A stretch of DNA of 64,000 nucleotides from assembly GCA_963729115.1 (NCBI GenBank), contig CAVSMR010000011.1, positions 372,001 to 436,000 on the forward strand, written 5' to 3'. Position 1 is the stretch's first letter. Each line of letters starts with the position of its first letter. This document shows positions 35,496 through 44,835 of this stretch, piece after piece. The position numbers were made by a program, and so were the translations under genes. The notes under the pieces were generated by a model. It was not told where the DNA came from. It made no database searches and was given only the letters and a program-made list of their open reading frames with translations. The stretch is from Actinophytocola sp963729115. GTDB lineage: Bacteria; Actinomycetota; Actinomycetes; Mycobacteriales; Pseudonocardiaceae.

Positions 35496-35999
35496 TCACT
35501 TCGCCTTGGTCGAGGGCGGCGGGCCGTGGATGTCGCCCTGCTCGATCTTGCCGCCGAACATGTCCTGCAGCGGCGAGATCTCCGCCAGGGAGTTCCCGGT
35601 GACCAGCCACCGCTCGCCGACGAGGTAGACGCCGCCGTAGTCCTTGGAGTTCTCCAGAAAAATGCTCTGGCCATCGACGGTGTCGAAGTCGGTGAGCACC
35701 AGCTTCTTGCCCTTGTACTCGCACGAGGCCAGCCGGTAGTCGGCGAACTTGCCGCCGAGCTGGGGCTTGCAGCCCATGCCACTGGCGAGCTGCTGGACGG
35801 TCATCGGCTTCGAGGGCTTGCTGGGCAGCAGGGACACCGGGACCTCGTCGTGGCCCCCGGTCCCGCGGTGTCCGGCCGGTGAACCGGCCGAGCCGGGACC
35901 GCAGCCGCCGACCACGAGAGCCGCGGCGAGCGCCAGCACGGGCATCGCCCACCGGCCACGCCTGCGGTCCCTCGGGCACGCGTCAGCTGCGTTGGTCAC
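35496..35999 (-). CDS. Small lipoprotein of unknown function
   Basis: 167 residues from GTG 35999. The signal ends with a lipobox ALVVGGC after a basic stretch RRRGRW. The mature part has a cysteine pair (MGCKPQ, LASCEYKG) and reads LTDFDTVDGQSIFLENSKDYGGVYLVGERWLVTG. I do not recognise a family. The start is uncertain: longer frames reach 36035, and a start at 35945 would lose the positive charges of the signal. Confidence 0.7.
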   Translation of the reverse strand: MTNAADACPRDRRRGRWAMPVLALAAALVVGGCGPGSAGSPAGHRGTGGHDEVPVSLLPSKPSKPMTVQQLASGMGCKPQLGGKFADYRLASCEYKGKKLVLTDFDTVDGQSIFLENSKDYGGVYLVGERWLVTGNSLAEISPLQDMFGGKIEQGDIHGPPPSTKAK

Positions 36000-36132
36000 G
36001 ACCTCAGATACGCGTCCGGGCGCCGTTGCGTTCAATGCCGGCCCCGGGCAACCAGCATCATTGCCACCGCCAGCAGGCCGCGGACCAGCCCGAACGGCCC
36101 GTTCGACGGCACGACCGAATATGGTCGGAGCC

Positions 36133-37161
36133 GTGGCACGCTACGGCGCCCAGTACGGGCCGGACATCACCTTCCTCGGCGTCCCCCGCTGCGACTGGGC
36201 CGACGCCGCCACGTACGCCGGTGCGGACGTGGTGATCCTGGGCGCGCCGTTCGACGGCGGCACCTCGCACCGGCCCGGCACGCGGTTCGGCCCGCAGTAC
36301 ATCCGCCAGGCCTGCTACCTCCCCCACGACGGCTCCCGCCCGTCGCTCGCGCTGCGCGTGGACGCCCTCACCGACCTCGCGGTGTACGACGCGGGCGACG
36401 TCGAGATGTTCTCCGGCGACGCCGAGCGCTCCGTCCGCGACCTGCAGCACGCCGTGCACACGGTGACCGCGAGCGGTGCGATCCCGCTGGTGCTCGGCGG
36501 CGACCACACGATCGCCTGGCCGGACGCGGCCGGCGTCGCGCAGCACCTCGGCCAGGGCCGGATCTCGATGGTCCACTTCGACGCCCACGCGGACACCGGC
36601 GACGTCAACCTCGGCTCGCTGGTCGGGCACGGCCAGCCGATGCGCCGGCTGATCGAGTCGGGCGCGGTGCGCGGGGACCGGTTCCTGCAGCTCGGGCTGC
36701 GCGGCTACTGGCCGGAGCCGGCCACCCTGGACTGGATGGCCGGCCAGCGGATGCGCTCCTACGAGATGACCGAGATCGTGGCGCGCGGCCTGCCGGAGTG
36801 CCTCACCGAGGCGTTCGCCATCGCCACCGACGACTGCGACGGCGTGTTCCTGTCCGTCGACATCGACGTCTGCGACCCCGGCCACGCGCCCGGCACCGGC
36901 ACGCCCGAACCGGGCGGGCTGACCGCGCGCGAGCTGCTGGACTCGGTGCGGCGCGTCGCCTACGAGCTGCCCGTGGTCGGCGTCGACGTGGTCGAGGTGT
37001 CCCCGCCGTACGACCACGCGGAGCTCACGTCCTACCTCGCGAACCGGGTCGTGCTCGAGGCGCTGTCCGGCATCGCGCGCCGCCGCCGCGACGCCGCCGA
37101 GGGCACCACCTGGGACCCGGCCCGCCCGCTGCTCGCGGACCGGCCCGACCGCCGTGGCTGA
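36133..37161 (+). CDS. Ureohydrolase of the agmatinase/arginase family
   Basis: 342 residues. Both manganese-site motifs are complete: GGDHT, HFDAHADTG and SVDIDVCDPGHAPG. The family cleaves guanidino groups to urea (agmatine, guanidinobutyrate and others); the substrate cannot be fixed. Start: the GTG at 36133 lies 7 bases after TATGGT (36120-36125), a leaderless layout, whereas ATG 36121 would sit inside the -10 box. It overlaps the next gene by 8 bases. Confidence 0.9.
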   Translation: MARYGAQYGPDITFLGVPRCDWADAATYAGADVVILGAPFDGGTSHRPGTRFGPQYIRQACYLPHDGSRPSLALRVDALTDLAVYDAGDVEMFSGDAERSVRDLQHAVHTVTASGAIPLVLGGDHTIAWPDAAGVAQHLGQGRISMVHFDAHADTGDVNLGSLVGHGQPMRRLIESGAVRGDRFLQLGLRGYWPEPATLDWMAGQRMRSYEMTEIVARGLPECLTEAFAIATDDCDGVFLSVDIDVCDPGHAPGTGTPEPGGLTARELLDSVRRVAYELPVVGVDVVEVSPPYDHAELTSYLANRVVLEALSGIARRRRDAAEGTTWDPARPLLADRPDRRG

Positions 37162-37564
37162 CCGCCTGGAGGTCCCGCCCGCGGTCGTGGACCGGCTGCG
37201 GACGATCTGCCGCGGACTGCCGGAGACCTCCGAGGAGCAGGCGTGGGTGGGCACCCGGTGGCGGATCCGGAAGAAGACGTTCGCCCACGTGCTGCGGGTG
37301 GCGCCGGGCGAGCCGCCGGTGCACGCGCGGGAGGCGTCCGTGCACGGCCCGGCCACGGTGCTGATCTTCCGTTCGCACGGCGCGGAGCTGGCCGTGCTGA
37401 CCGACGCCGGCTTCCCGTTCTACCGCCCGCAGTGGGGCGTGAACGTGGTCGGCATGGTCCTGTCGGAGACCCCCGACTGGGCCGAGGTCGCGGAGCTGCT
37501 CACCGAGAGCTACTGCGTGCAGGCGCCGCAGAAGCTCGTGAGGCTGGTGGCGCGACCGGGCTGA
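37154..37564 (+). CDS. MmcQ/YjbR-family DNA-binding-like protein
   Basis: 136 residues with GTG start overlapping the ureohydrolase stop, so the two are coupled. It shows the YjbR fold signature: RLRTICRGLPETSEEQAWVGTRWRIRKKTFAHVL and a final LLTESYCVQAPQKLV. These small proteins have a double-wing fold similar to DNA-binding domains; a physiological role is not known. It is convergent with the LanM gene, 4 bases apart. Confidence 0.85.
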   Translation: MADRLEVPPAVVDRLRTICRGLPETSEEQAWVGTRWRIRKKTFAHVLRVAPGEPPVHAREASVHGPATVLIFRSHGAELAVLTDAGFPFYRPQWGVNVVGMVLSETPDWAEVAELLTESYCVQAPQKLVRLVARPG

Positions 37565-37568
37565 GCGC

Positions 37569-40289
37569 TCACTTCCGCCGGGGTGGCCCGGGGTCGGGCA
37601 GCAGCACGGAGGGCAGCGAGCACTCCGGGTCCAGCCGCAGCAGCTGGTAGGCGATGCCGCCCGCGCCGTCCAGCAGGCCCGGCGTGAACGTGTCGCGCGC
37701 GACCCCGGTGATGACGCCGAACTCCTCGATGGCACCGACCATGTGCGCGTCCACGGCCGAGCGGTCGAGCCCGTGCGGTCCGAGTCCCTTGACCATCGAC
37801 GAGGTGACGAGCTCCCAGACGCCGAGGTCGCCGTGGCAGAGCGTGTGGTTCCAGCCGGTGCCCCGGTGCCACGAGGCCGCCGCGGCCACCCGGACCATGT
37901 CCCGCCAGTCGTCGGCGTACACGCCACCGTGGCGCAGCAGGTCGACCGCCGCGATGCCGATGCCGGTGCTGCCGTGGCACCAGGCGGCGCCGATGTGGTT
38001 GTGCGCGCGCAGGTCCCGCCAGCCGCCCTGCTGCGGGTCGTACAACGCGCCCTCGTAGGCGAACGCGGCCGCCGCGGTGTCGGCGTGCGCCTTGTCCCGG
38101 GTGACCTCCGCGAGCCGGGCGAGCGCCCAGCCGATCCCGGTGACGCCGTGGCCGAAGCCGCCGACGCCGTTCGGGAACTGGTCGCTGGTCCAGCAGACGC
38201 CGGTGCCGCCGTGCGTCGTGGCGACCGGGGTCGCGGCCGCGACGAGCTGGTCACCGAGGCGGCCGGCCAGCTCCACCCACTGCGGGTCCCCGGTGTGCTC
38301 GGCGAGGCGCAGCAGCGGCACGATCGCCCCGGCCCGGCCGACGAGCAGGTCGTGCGCCGGATCCTCGGTGATCACCCGTGGCAGCTGGCCGGCGAGCGCC
38401 GTGGCCCAGCCGAGCGCCTCGTCGCCCACCGCACCCAGGCGGCGCAGCAGCAGCCAGCCGCAGATGCGGGAGCCGAGGCCGACGTAGCCGCCCGCGGACT
38501 CGTTGCGGGGCGGCGAGCCGGCTTCGGTGTCGGCGGCCCGGTGCTCCTCGGCCAGGCGCATCGTGTGCACGGCCGCGCGCAGCACCTTCGCCGCGCCGGG
38601 TACCTCGTCGGCCCGCCCGGCCTTCTGCTCGCGCTGGTAGCCGGCCAGCAGCACGGCGATGCCCGCGGTGCCGCCGTAGAGATCGTGCGGGAGCGTGCGC
38701 ACCGCCCAGCCGGACGGGTCGAGCACGGGCGCCATCCACGTGACGGTGCCGTCGGCGCCCGCGATCGCGGTGTCGACGACCTGCCCGACGATGCGGGCGG
38801 CGAGCGCGCGGCGGCGGAGGTCGATCCGGTGTCCGTCCATTTCGGACGGAAGGCAGCGGTCGGCCGTGGCGGGCGGCGCCTCGTTGAGGTGGGCGCTCAC
38901 GAGCGCGGCCTGCACGACCCGGCGGTCGAGGCCGGGATCGCACTCGCGCCAGCGCGCCAGCGTCTCGGCCGCCAGGTCGCGGCGGGCACCGTAGGTGGTG
39001 CCGCGCGGGCCCATCAGCAGCCCCATCTCGGGCGTGGTGGTGAAGATCGGGAGATCGCCGTCGAGGATGTCCGCGACCTCGGCCGCGACGACGTACGGGT
39101 CGGCCGGCGCGCCGGGCGTGCTCTCGGCGTGCCGGGTGAGCAGCCCGACCGCCTCGTCGACCGCCGGTGGCGAGGGCGGCTGCCACAGCAGGCGCGCGCA
39201 CTCGGCGTAGACGTCCTTGTCCCGCAGCACGGCGCGGACCGGCACGTCGGCGAACGGCTCGAGCCACTCGGCGAGCCGGCCGTCCTCGTCGAACCCGCGC
39301 AGCCGGTCGGTCAGCTCGGCGAACCCGATCACGACGTGGTTCCAGTACCTGCCGAGGACCGGCTCGGGGCTCGGCTGCGCGGTGGTGCCGTGGACGGCCT
39401 GCCCGGGCCGCATCCCGGTACCCAGCAGCGAGCCGCGGATGAGGTCGTGGGCGAGGTCGACGGCCTCGCCGAAGCCGGACGCCGGTGCGGCGGGCGGCCG
39501 GGTGAACAGGACGTCGCTGTCGATGAGGACCGGGACGGGACCGGCGGCGACGAGGTTGCCCGGCTCCAGGCCGGTGCCGCCGAGCAGGCGCATCACCGCG
39601 AGCCAGCGGCCGAGGTTGCGGTGGAAGCGGACGATCTCGTCCTCGTCCGCGCAGTACCGGTGCGCGATGTGCCCGGCCCAGCCGTAACCGTCGCGCACGA
39701 GCACGCGCGGCACGCGGATCGGGTCGCGCTCCTTGGGTAGCACCCTCTTGAGGAACGTCGCGAACGCCCGGTCGACGTCGACCGCACGCGGCTTGTACAC
39801 CAGGCGACCCCTCGCGAAGCGCACCTGCACGAGGGTCTGGCCGGCGCGCTGGCCGTCGCCGGCGTCGAAGGTGACCGACAGCATCTCGCCCGGCGACTTA
39901 CCGTCCATTTCGGATAGCCGGCCGCGGTCGGCGGCGAACCGCTCGGCGAACGTGATCGCGGCCTGCATCCGACCGTCCACAATGGCCTGAAGGCGGCCGG
40001 CGAGCTCGGGGTGGTGCTCGGCGAGCGAGCCGGTGATCCGCGCGGCGTCGAGGGAGAGCACCTTGCGCAGGACCGTGACGTGCAGGGCCGCGGTGGCGCC
40101 CTGGTGGATCAGCCCCCGCTCGGGGCCGGACAGGCCCCCGACCCCCTGGAGCACGACGGCGAACATGTCGAGAGTGGGCGCGAGGAAGGACCTGATCATC
40201 CGGTCGAGGCGGGCGGCCGTGTCCGCGACGGTGGGGTCCACATCGGACCTCGACTCCCGTCGCGCGGACGCGATGTCCTCGATGCTCAC
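37569..40289 (-). CDS. LanM-type class II lanthipeptide synthetase
   Basis: 906 residues. The N-terminal two thirds is the lipid-kinase-like dehydratase (DUF4135; LVYKPRAVDVDRAF and GNLVAAGPVPVLIDSDVLFT), which phosphorylates and eliminates Ser/Thr. The C-terminal cyclase (LanC-like) keeps zinc ligands in AAWCHGSTGIG (about 768) and LCHGDLGVWE (about 816). The set looks functional. No precursor peptide, protease or lantibiotic transporter is adjacent: the gene upstream is a hydrolase and the 94-base gap before it holds no convincing peptide. TACGCT lies 6 bases before the GTG, a leaderless start. Confidence 0.93.
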   Translation of the reverse strand: MSIEDIASARRESRSDVDPTVADTAARLDRMIRSFLAPTLDMFAVVLQGVGGLSGPERGLIHQGATAALHVTVLRKVLSLDAARITGSLAEHHPELAGRLQAIVDGRMQAAITFAERFAADRGRLSEMDGKSPGEMLSVTFDAGDGQRAGQTLVQVRFARGRLVYKPRAVDVDRAFATFLKRVLPKERDPIRVPRVLVRDGYGWAGHIAHRYCADEDEIVRFHRNLGRWLAVMRLLGGTGLEPGNLVAAGPVPVLIDSDVLFTRPPAAPASGFGEAVDLAHDLIRGSLLGTGMRPGQAVHGTTAQPSPEPVLGRYWNHVVIGFAELTDRLRGFDEDGRLAEWLEPFADVPVRAVLRDKDVYAECARLLWQPPSPPAVDEAVGLLTRHAESTPGAPADPYVVAAEVADILDGDLPIFTTTPEMGLLMGPRGTTYGARRDLAAETLARWRECDPGLDRRVVQAALVSAHLNEAPPATADRCLPSEMDGHRIDLRRRALAARIVGQVVDTAIAGADGTVTWMAPVLDPSGWAVRTLPHDLYGGTAGIAVLLAGYQREQKAGRADEVPGAAKVLRAAVHTMRLAEEHRAADTEAGSPPRNESAGGYVGLGSRICGWLLLRRLGAVGDEALGWATALAGQLPRVITEDPAHDLLVGRAGAIVPLLRLAEHTGDPQWVELAGRLGDQLVAAATPVATTHGGTGVCWTSDQFPNGVGGFGHGVTGIGWALARLAEVTRDKAHADTAAAAFAYEGALYDPQQGGWRDLRAHNHIGAAWCHGSTGIGIAAVDLLRHGGVYADDWRDMVRVAAAASWHRGTGWNHTLCHGDLGVWELVTSSMVKGLGPHGLDRSAVDAHMVGAIEEFGVITGVARDTFTPGLLDGAGGIAYQLLRLDPECSLPSVLLPDPGPPRRK

Positions 40290-40383
40290 CAGGTAAGCGT
40301 ACTCACCGCCGGCGTCGCGGGATGGTTCTACGAACGGCCTCCGCCATTCGTCGTAGGCCGAATGCCCTCACCCGGACGGGGGG

Positions 40384-41190
40384 TCAACCCGCCGACTGGC
40401 CGCTGCGGGTCTGCTCGAGAAAGGCGAGTACCAGCGGGCTCGCCACCTCCCGGTACTCCTCGAAGTAGGCGTGCCGGGCGCCGGAGATGAGCTCCAGCGA
40501 AGCGCCGGGGATGCGGTTCGCGAGCAGTGGCGCGTTGGCCACCGGGTTGAACACGTCCTCGGTGCCGTGCACGACGAGGGTCGGCGCGGTGATCGCCGGC
40601 AGCACCGCCCAGCTGTCGTGCGAGGCGCTGGCGGCGAGGTGGCGGCGGCGGGCGTGCGGCGGCATGTCCGGGTCGCCGATGGTGTGGTACGGCCCGGGAT
40701 GGGTGGCGAGCCACGCCGGCGAGTACATCAGCTCCAGCAAGGCTTTGCGCGCCGCCGCGGGGTCCGGCCCGGCGAGCGAGCGGCGCACGGCGTCGGTGCG
40801 CTCGATGCCGTGCGGCGCGCCCGGCGAGGTGGCGCCGAGGACGAGCGCGCCGACCCGCTTCGGGTGGTCGGCGGCGAGCCACTGCGCGACCCGCCCGCCC
40901 ATCGACGTGCCGTACACGTCCACCCGGCCGGCGCCGGCGTGGTCGAGGACCGCGACCACGTCGGCGGCGAACCCGCGCGTGCTGTAGCTGTCGTCGTCGG
41001 GCTTGTCGCTGCGGCCCGTACCACGCCAGTCAAGGGTGACCGTGCGGAACTTTCCGGTGAAGTCCGGCCGGACGGTGTCCCACCAGTGCCCGGTGTTCGC
41101 CTGGCCGGCGAGCAGCACCAGGGTTCGCTCGCCGCGGCCGTGCACCTCGTAGTGGAGGGCGACGTGGTCGGCGGTCAGGGCGTAGGGCAC
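40384..41190 (-). CDS. Alpha/beta hydrolase
   Basis: 268 residues. Nucleophile elbow GTSMGGRV, oxyanion strand LVLLAGQANTGHWW, catalytic acid in VVHGTEDVFNPV and histidine in SGARHAYFEE. It resembles haloalkane-dehalogenase/3-oxoadipate enol-lactonase-type hydrolases. GTG start; TACCCT lies 5 bases before it. It precedes lanM on the same strand by 94 bases and could be co-expressed. Confidence 0.87.
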   Translation of the reverse strand: MPYALTADHVALHYEVHGRGERTLVLLAGQANTGHWWDTVRPDFTGKFRTVTLDWRGTGRSDKPDDDSYSTRGFAADVVAVLDHAGAGRVDVYGTSMGGRVAQWLAADHPKRVGALVLGATSPGAPHGIERTDAVRRSLAGPDPAAARKALLELMYSPAWLATHPGPYHTIGDPDMPPHARRRHLAASASHDSWAVLPAITAPTLVVHGTEDVFNPVANAPLLANRIPGASLELISGARHAYFEEYREVASPLVLAFLEQTRSGQSAG

Positions 41191-41429
41191 GCGAGAGGGT
41201 AACCGGTCCGGGCCGGTACGCCTCGAACTCGGGTCGGTGATCGGTTCGTGCCGGACAACTGGTGGAACACCGGCCGCAATTCACCCGGGACAGGTGATAA
41301 ACCCGGCCTCCGGGCGTGGTATTCCGGGCTCGCACCCGGCGTGAGCAGCGAAATGTCATTACCGGGTGGCGCTCCCTGGCCGGGCGAGGGCACGCCGAGC
41401 AGTCGGCTCACCGAATTCTGGAGCCTACC

Positions 41430-42647
41430 GTGAGAGAATACGGAATTCTCGGAAAACGTTCGTTGTCGATCATCACCGTCCTGGCCGTGACCGGTGCGCT
41501 GAGCACGGCGCCGGCGGCCGCCACCGGGACCTCGGCCGGCGCCGACGCCGTCCGGTACTGGAACGAGGTCACCGTGACCACCGTGACCGGCGCTGCGATC
41601 CCGGTGCCGGAGCAACCCGTGTACCTCACCTACGTGCACCGCGCCGTCTACGGCGGCGTGCTCCGGGCGAGCGCACGGCACGCGTCGGCCGTCGCCGCGG
41701 CGGCGGCCGCCGCGCACACCGTGCTCGTCCACTACCTCCCCACCCAGCAGGCGGCCCTGGACCAGCGGTACGCCGAGGCGCTCGCCCCGATACCCGACGG
41801 CCGGGCGCGGCGGGCCGGGCTCGCCGCCGGCCTGGCAGCCGCCGGCGCGTTGCTTCGCGACCGTGCCGACGACGGGCTCAATGGAACGGTCAAGCCGGCT
41901 CCGCCGACCGGTCCCGGCGTGTGGATCCCGACGCCGCCCAACACGGTCGGCATCTCGTCCTGGCTCGGCGACATGCGGCCGTTCGCGCTCGGGTCGGCGT
42001 CCCGGTTCCGCCCGGCCGCTCCACCATCGCTGTCCGGCCACCGGTGGGCGCGCGACTACAACGAGGTCCGCGCGTTCGGCTCGGCGACCTCGACCGTGCG
42101 GAGCGCGGCGCAGACCGAGACCGCCCGGTTCTGGTCGGACCCGCCGTTCGCGCAGAACCAGCGGGCGTTGCGCACGCTGACGCAGGGGCGCGGGATGAGT
42201 GCCGTGGGCACGGCGCGACTGTTCGCACTCGCCGACACCGCGGCCGCCGACGCGCTGATGGCGTGCTGGGACGCCAAGTACCACTACGTGTTCTGGCGCC
42301 CGTTCAGCGCCATCCCCGCCGGCGACACCGACGGCAACCCGGCCACCCGGGGCGATCCGGCGTGGGCGCCGCTGCTCGCGACGCCGAACCATCCCGAGTA
42401 CCCGAGCGCGCACGGCTGCGCCACGGCGGCGTTGTTCTCCGTGGTGGCCGGGCTGCTCGGGACGCACCGGATCGGCGTGGAGCTCGTCAGCGTGGTCACC
42501 GGGACGACACACCACTTCGCGACCCTGGAGCAGCTCATCCGCGAGGTGGGCGACGCCCGCGTCTGGGGCGGGCTGCACTGGCGCCTCTCGACCGAGACCG
42601 GGGTGCGGCTCGGCCAGCGAGTGGCCACGGTGGTGCTCGCGCGGTAG
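41430..42647 (+). CDS. Secreted vanadium haloperoxidase / PAP2-like protein
   Basis: 405 residues with a signal peptide (SIITVLAVTGALSTAPAAA). The phosphate/vanadate-binding motifs are present: KYHYVFWRP, YPSAHGC (His) and WGGLHWRLSTETG (Arg/His). This is the vanadium-dependent haloperoxidase/acid phosphatase superfamily, secreted. Catalysis as haloperoxidase or phosphatase cannot be decided. GTG start with GGAG 6 bases upstream. The 239-base gap before it (41191-41429) shows no other gene. Confidence 0.87.
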   Translation: MREYGILGKRSLSIITVLAVTGALSTAPAAATGTSAGADAVRYWNEVTVTTVTGAAIPVPEQPVYLTYVHRAVYGGVLRASARHASAVAAAAAAAHTVLVHYLPTQQAALDQRYAEALAPIPDGRARRAGLAAGLAAAGALLRDRADDGLNGTVKPAPPTGPGVWIPTPPNTVGISSWLGDMRPFALGSASRFRPAAPPSLSGHRWARDYNEVRAFGSATSTVRSAAQTETARFWSDPPFAQNQRALRTLTQGRGMSAVGTARLFALADTAAADALMACWDAKYHYVFWRPFSAIPAGDTDGNPATRGDPAWAPLLATPNHPEYPSAHGCATAALFSVVAGLLGTHRIGVELVSVVTGTTHHFATLEQLIREVGDARVWGGLHWRLSTETGVRLGQRVATVVLAR

Positions 42648-42683
42648 ACCTGCGCACGCGCCCGGCGCGGGTAGGCTGGCCCG

Positions 42684-44015
42684 GTGCCCGAGACCGCCCC
42701 GGACCGTCCACTGCGGACAGCGGACCCGCGTCGGCGCGTGCCCCGGACCGACGACGTGCTCGCGGACCCGCGGCTGGTGGCGGCCGTGGCGCGAGTCGGC
42801 CGCCCGGCGGTGAAGCAGGCCGTCGTGGCGGCGCAGGAGCGGGTGCGCGCGGGTGTGCTGGAGCCGTCGGCCGTCGCCGACGCGGCGGTGGCCGCGCTGC
42901 CGGCCCGCCCGTCGAGCCTCGGGCCGGTGGTGAACGCGACGGGCGTGCTGCTGCACACGAACCTGGGCCGCGCCCCGCTGTCCGCGGCGGCCACCGACGC
43001 CGTCGTGGCCGCGGCCGGGCCGACGGCGGTCGAGCTCGACCTCGCCTCCGGCCGGCGGGCGGGCCGCGCGCTGGGCGTGACCGAGGCGCTCGCCGCGGCG
43101 GTGCCCGACGCCGAGGCGGTGCACGTGGTGAACAACGGCGCGGCCGCGCTCGTGCTGGCCGCGACCGCGCTGGCCGCCGGGCGCGAGATCGTGATCAGCC
43201 GGGGCGAGCTGGTGGAGATCGGCGACGGCTTCCGCCTGCCCGACCTGCTCACGAGCACGGGCGCGACGCTGCGCGAGGTCGGCACGACGAACCGCACGGC
43301 ACTCGCGGACTACCGGGCGGCGGCCGGCGCGTCGACGGGTTTGGTGTTGAAGGTGCACCCGTCGAACTTCGTGGTGTCCGGGTTCACCGCGGCGGTCGGC
43401 GTGGCCGAGCTGGCCACCCTCGGCGTGCCGGTGGTGGCCGACATCGGCTCGGGCCTGCTGGCACCGCACCCGCTGCTGCCGGACGAGCCGGACGCCGCGA
43501 CCGCGCTGCGAACGGGCGCCGACCTCGTGATCGCGAGCGGCGACAAGCTGCTGGGCGGTCCGCAGTGCGGCCTGCTCCTCGGCCGGGCGGACCTCGTGCG
43601 GCGGCTGCGCCGGCACCCGCTGGCCCGCGCACTGCGCTGCGGCAAGCTGACCCTGGCCGCCCTGGAGGCGACCCTGCGGGTCCCGCCGACCCCGACGGCC
43701 GCGGCGCTCGCCGCCCGCCAGGACGACCTGCTTCGGCGGGCGGACCGGATGGCGGAAACCCTGCGCGCCCACGGCATCGACGCCACGGCGACCGCGACCG
43801 AGGCCACCGTGGGCGGCGGTGGCGCACCCGGCGTGCCGCTCCCGAGCGCGGGCGTGCGCCTGCCCGAGTCCTACGCGGACCGGCTGCGCCTGGGCGAGCC
43901 GCCGGTCGTCGGCCGGGTCGCGGGTGGCGGCTGCCTGCTCGACCTGCTGGCGGTCCCGGTGGCGGCCGACGAGTCCGTTGTGGACGCTGTGGTCGCGGCC
44001 GCGGGCCCCGGCTGA
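42684..44015 (+). CDS. selA: L-seryl-tRNA(Sec) selenium transferase
   Basis: 443 residues, the normal length. The PLP enzyme motifs are present: NATGVLLHTNLGRAPLS, VVNNGAAALVL, and the lysine in ASGDKLLGGPQCG. SelA converts Ser-tRNA(Sec) to Sec-tRNA(Sec) using selenophosphate. TAGGCT at 42672-42677 lies 6 bases before the GTG start. A crotonase gene follows 34 bases later; selB, tRNA-Sec and selD lie 2-5 kb downstream. Confidence 0.97.
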   Translation: MPETAPDRPLRTADPRRRVPRTDDVLADPRLVAAVARVGRPAVKQAVVAAQERVRAGVLEPSAVADAAVAALPARPSSLGPVVNATGVLLHTNLGRAPLSAAATDAVVAAAGPTAVELDLASGRRAGRALGVTEALAAAVPDAEAVHVVNNGAAALVLAATALAAGREIVISRGELVEIGDGFRLPDLLTSTGATLREVGTTNRTALADYRAAAGASTGLVLKVHPSNFVVSGFTAAVGVAELATLGVPVVADIGSGLLAPHPLLPDEPDAATALRTGADLVIASGDKLLGGPQCGLLLGRADLVRRLRRHPLARALRCGKLTLAALEATLRVPPTPTAAALAARQDDLLRRADRMAETLRAHGIDATATATEATVGGGGAPGVPLPSAGVRLPESYADRLRLGEPPVVGRVAGGGCLLDLLAVPVAADESVVDAVVAAAGPG

Positions 44016-44049
44016 GGGTCCTGGAGAACCGGTACTAGGAAGGGCATAC

Positions 44050-44796
44050 ATGACAGCCACCATCGACGTCGAGATCGCCGACGGGATCGCCACGATCACG
44101 CTGACGGCCGAGCGGACGCGCAACGCGTTGAACCCGGAGTCGTCGCGGCGGCTCGCCGAGGCATGCGCCGAGATCGACGCGAACCCCGAGGTCGGCGCCG
44201 CGATCGTGCGCGGCGGTGGCGGTACGTTCTGCTCCGGCGCGGAGCGCGAGGTGCTCGCGCGGGCCGGCGAGGACCCGGCCGACCCGGAGCGCTTCGCGGA
44301 GCTCGGTGCGGTCTACGACGCGTTCGTCCGGGTGGGCTCGATGGCGGTGCCGACGATCGCCGCGGTGCAGGGCGCGGCGGTGGGCGCGGGCGTGAACCTG
44401 CTGCTGGCCACCGATCTGCGGATCGTGGCCACCGACGCGCGGATCATCGCCGGGTTCACCCGCATCGGCCTGCACCCGGGCGGCGGCCACTTCACGTTGC
44501 TGGGCCGGCTGGTGGGCCGGGAGGCGGCGGCCGCGATCGGGCTGTTCGGCGCGGAGGTGTCCGGCACGCGGGCCGCCGAGCTGGGCCTGGCGTGGGAGGC
44601 GGTGGACAGCGCGGAGGTGGACGCGCGGGCCCGGGCGCTCGCGTCGACGGTGGCCAAGGACCCGGAGCTCGCGCGGCGGGTGCTCCGGTCGCTGCGCGGT
44701 GAGCTGGACCCGCCGGGCGTGTCGTGGCCGGCGGCGCTGGAGCTGGAGCGGGGCTCGCAGATGTGGTCGCTGCGGCGGCGCAACGCCCGGGGGTAG
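44050..44796 (+). CDS. Crotonase-fold (enoyl-CoA hydratase-like) protein without the usual catalytic glutamates
   Basis: 248 residues. The fold motifs (NALNPESSRRLAEA, the oxyanion hole FCSGAER, QGAAVGAGVNLLLATDLRI) are clear. Where enoyl-CoA hydratase has its two catalytic glutamates (GGGCE and QPE) this protein reads GAGVN and GFT, so hydration is unlikely by the standard mechanism. It could be an isomerase, thioesterase or decarboxylase-type member. AGGAAGG precedes the ATG; it may be co-transcribed with selA. Confidence 0.85.
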   Translation: MTATIDVEIADGIATITLTAERTRNALNPESSRRLAEACAEIDANPEVGAAIVRGGGGTFCSGAEREVLARAGEDPADPERFAELGAVYDAFVRVGSMAVPTIAAVQGAAVGAGVNLLLATDLRIVATDARIIAGFTRIGLHPGGGHFTLLGRLVGREAAAAIGLFGAEVSGTRAAELGLAWEAVDSAEVDARARALASTVAKDPELARRVLRSLRGELDPPGVSWPAALELERGSQMWSLRRRNARG

Positions 44797-44835
44797 CCCC
44801 GGGCGTGAGCAGGACGGCGCAGGCGGGAGTCGAGG

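Noticed and set aside
40290..40383. A lanthipeptide precursor in the gap upstream of lanM
   Set aside because: The only ATG frame is about 14 Arg-rich codons without a leader or Ser/Thr/Cys core.
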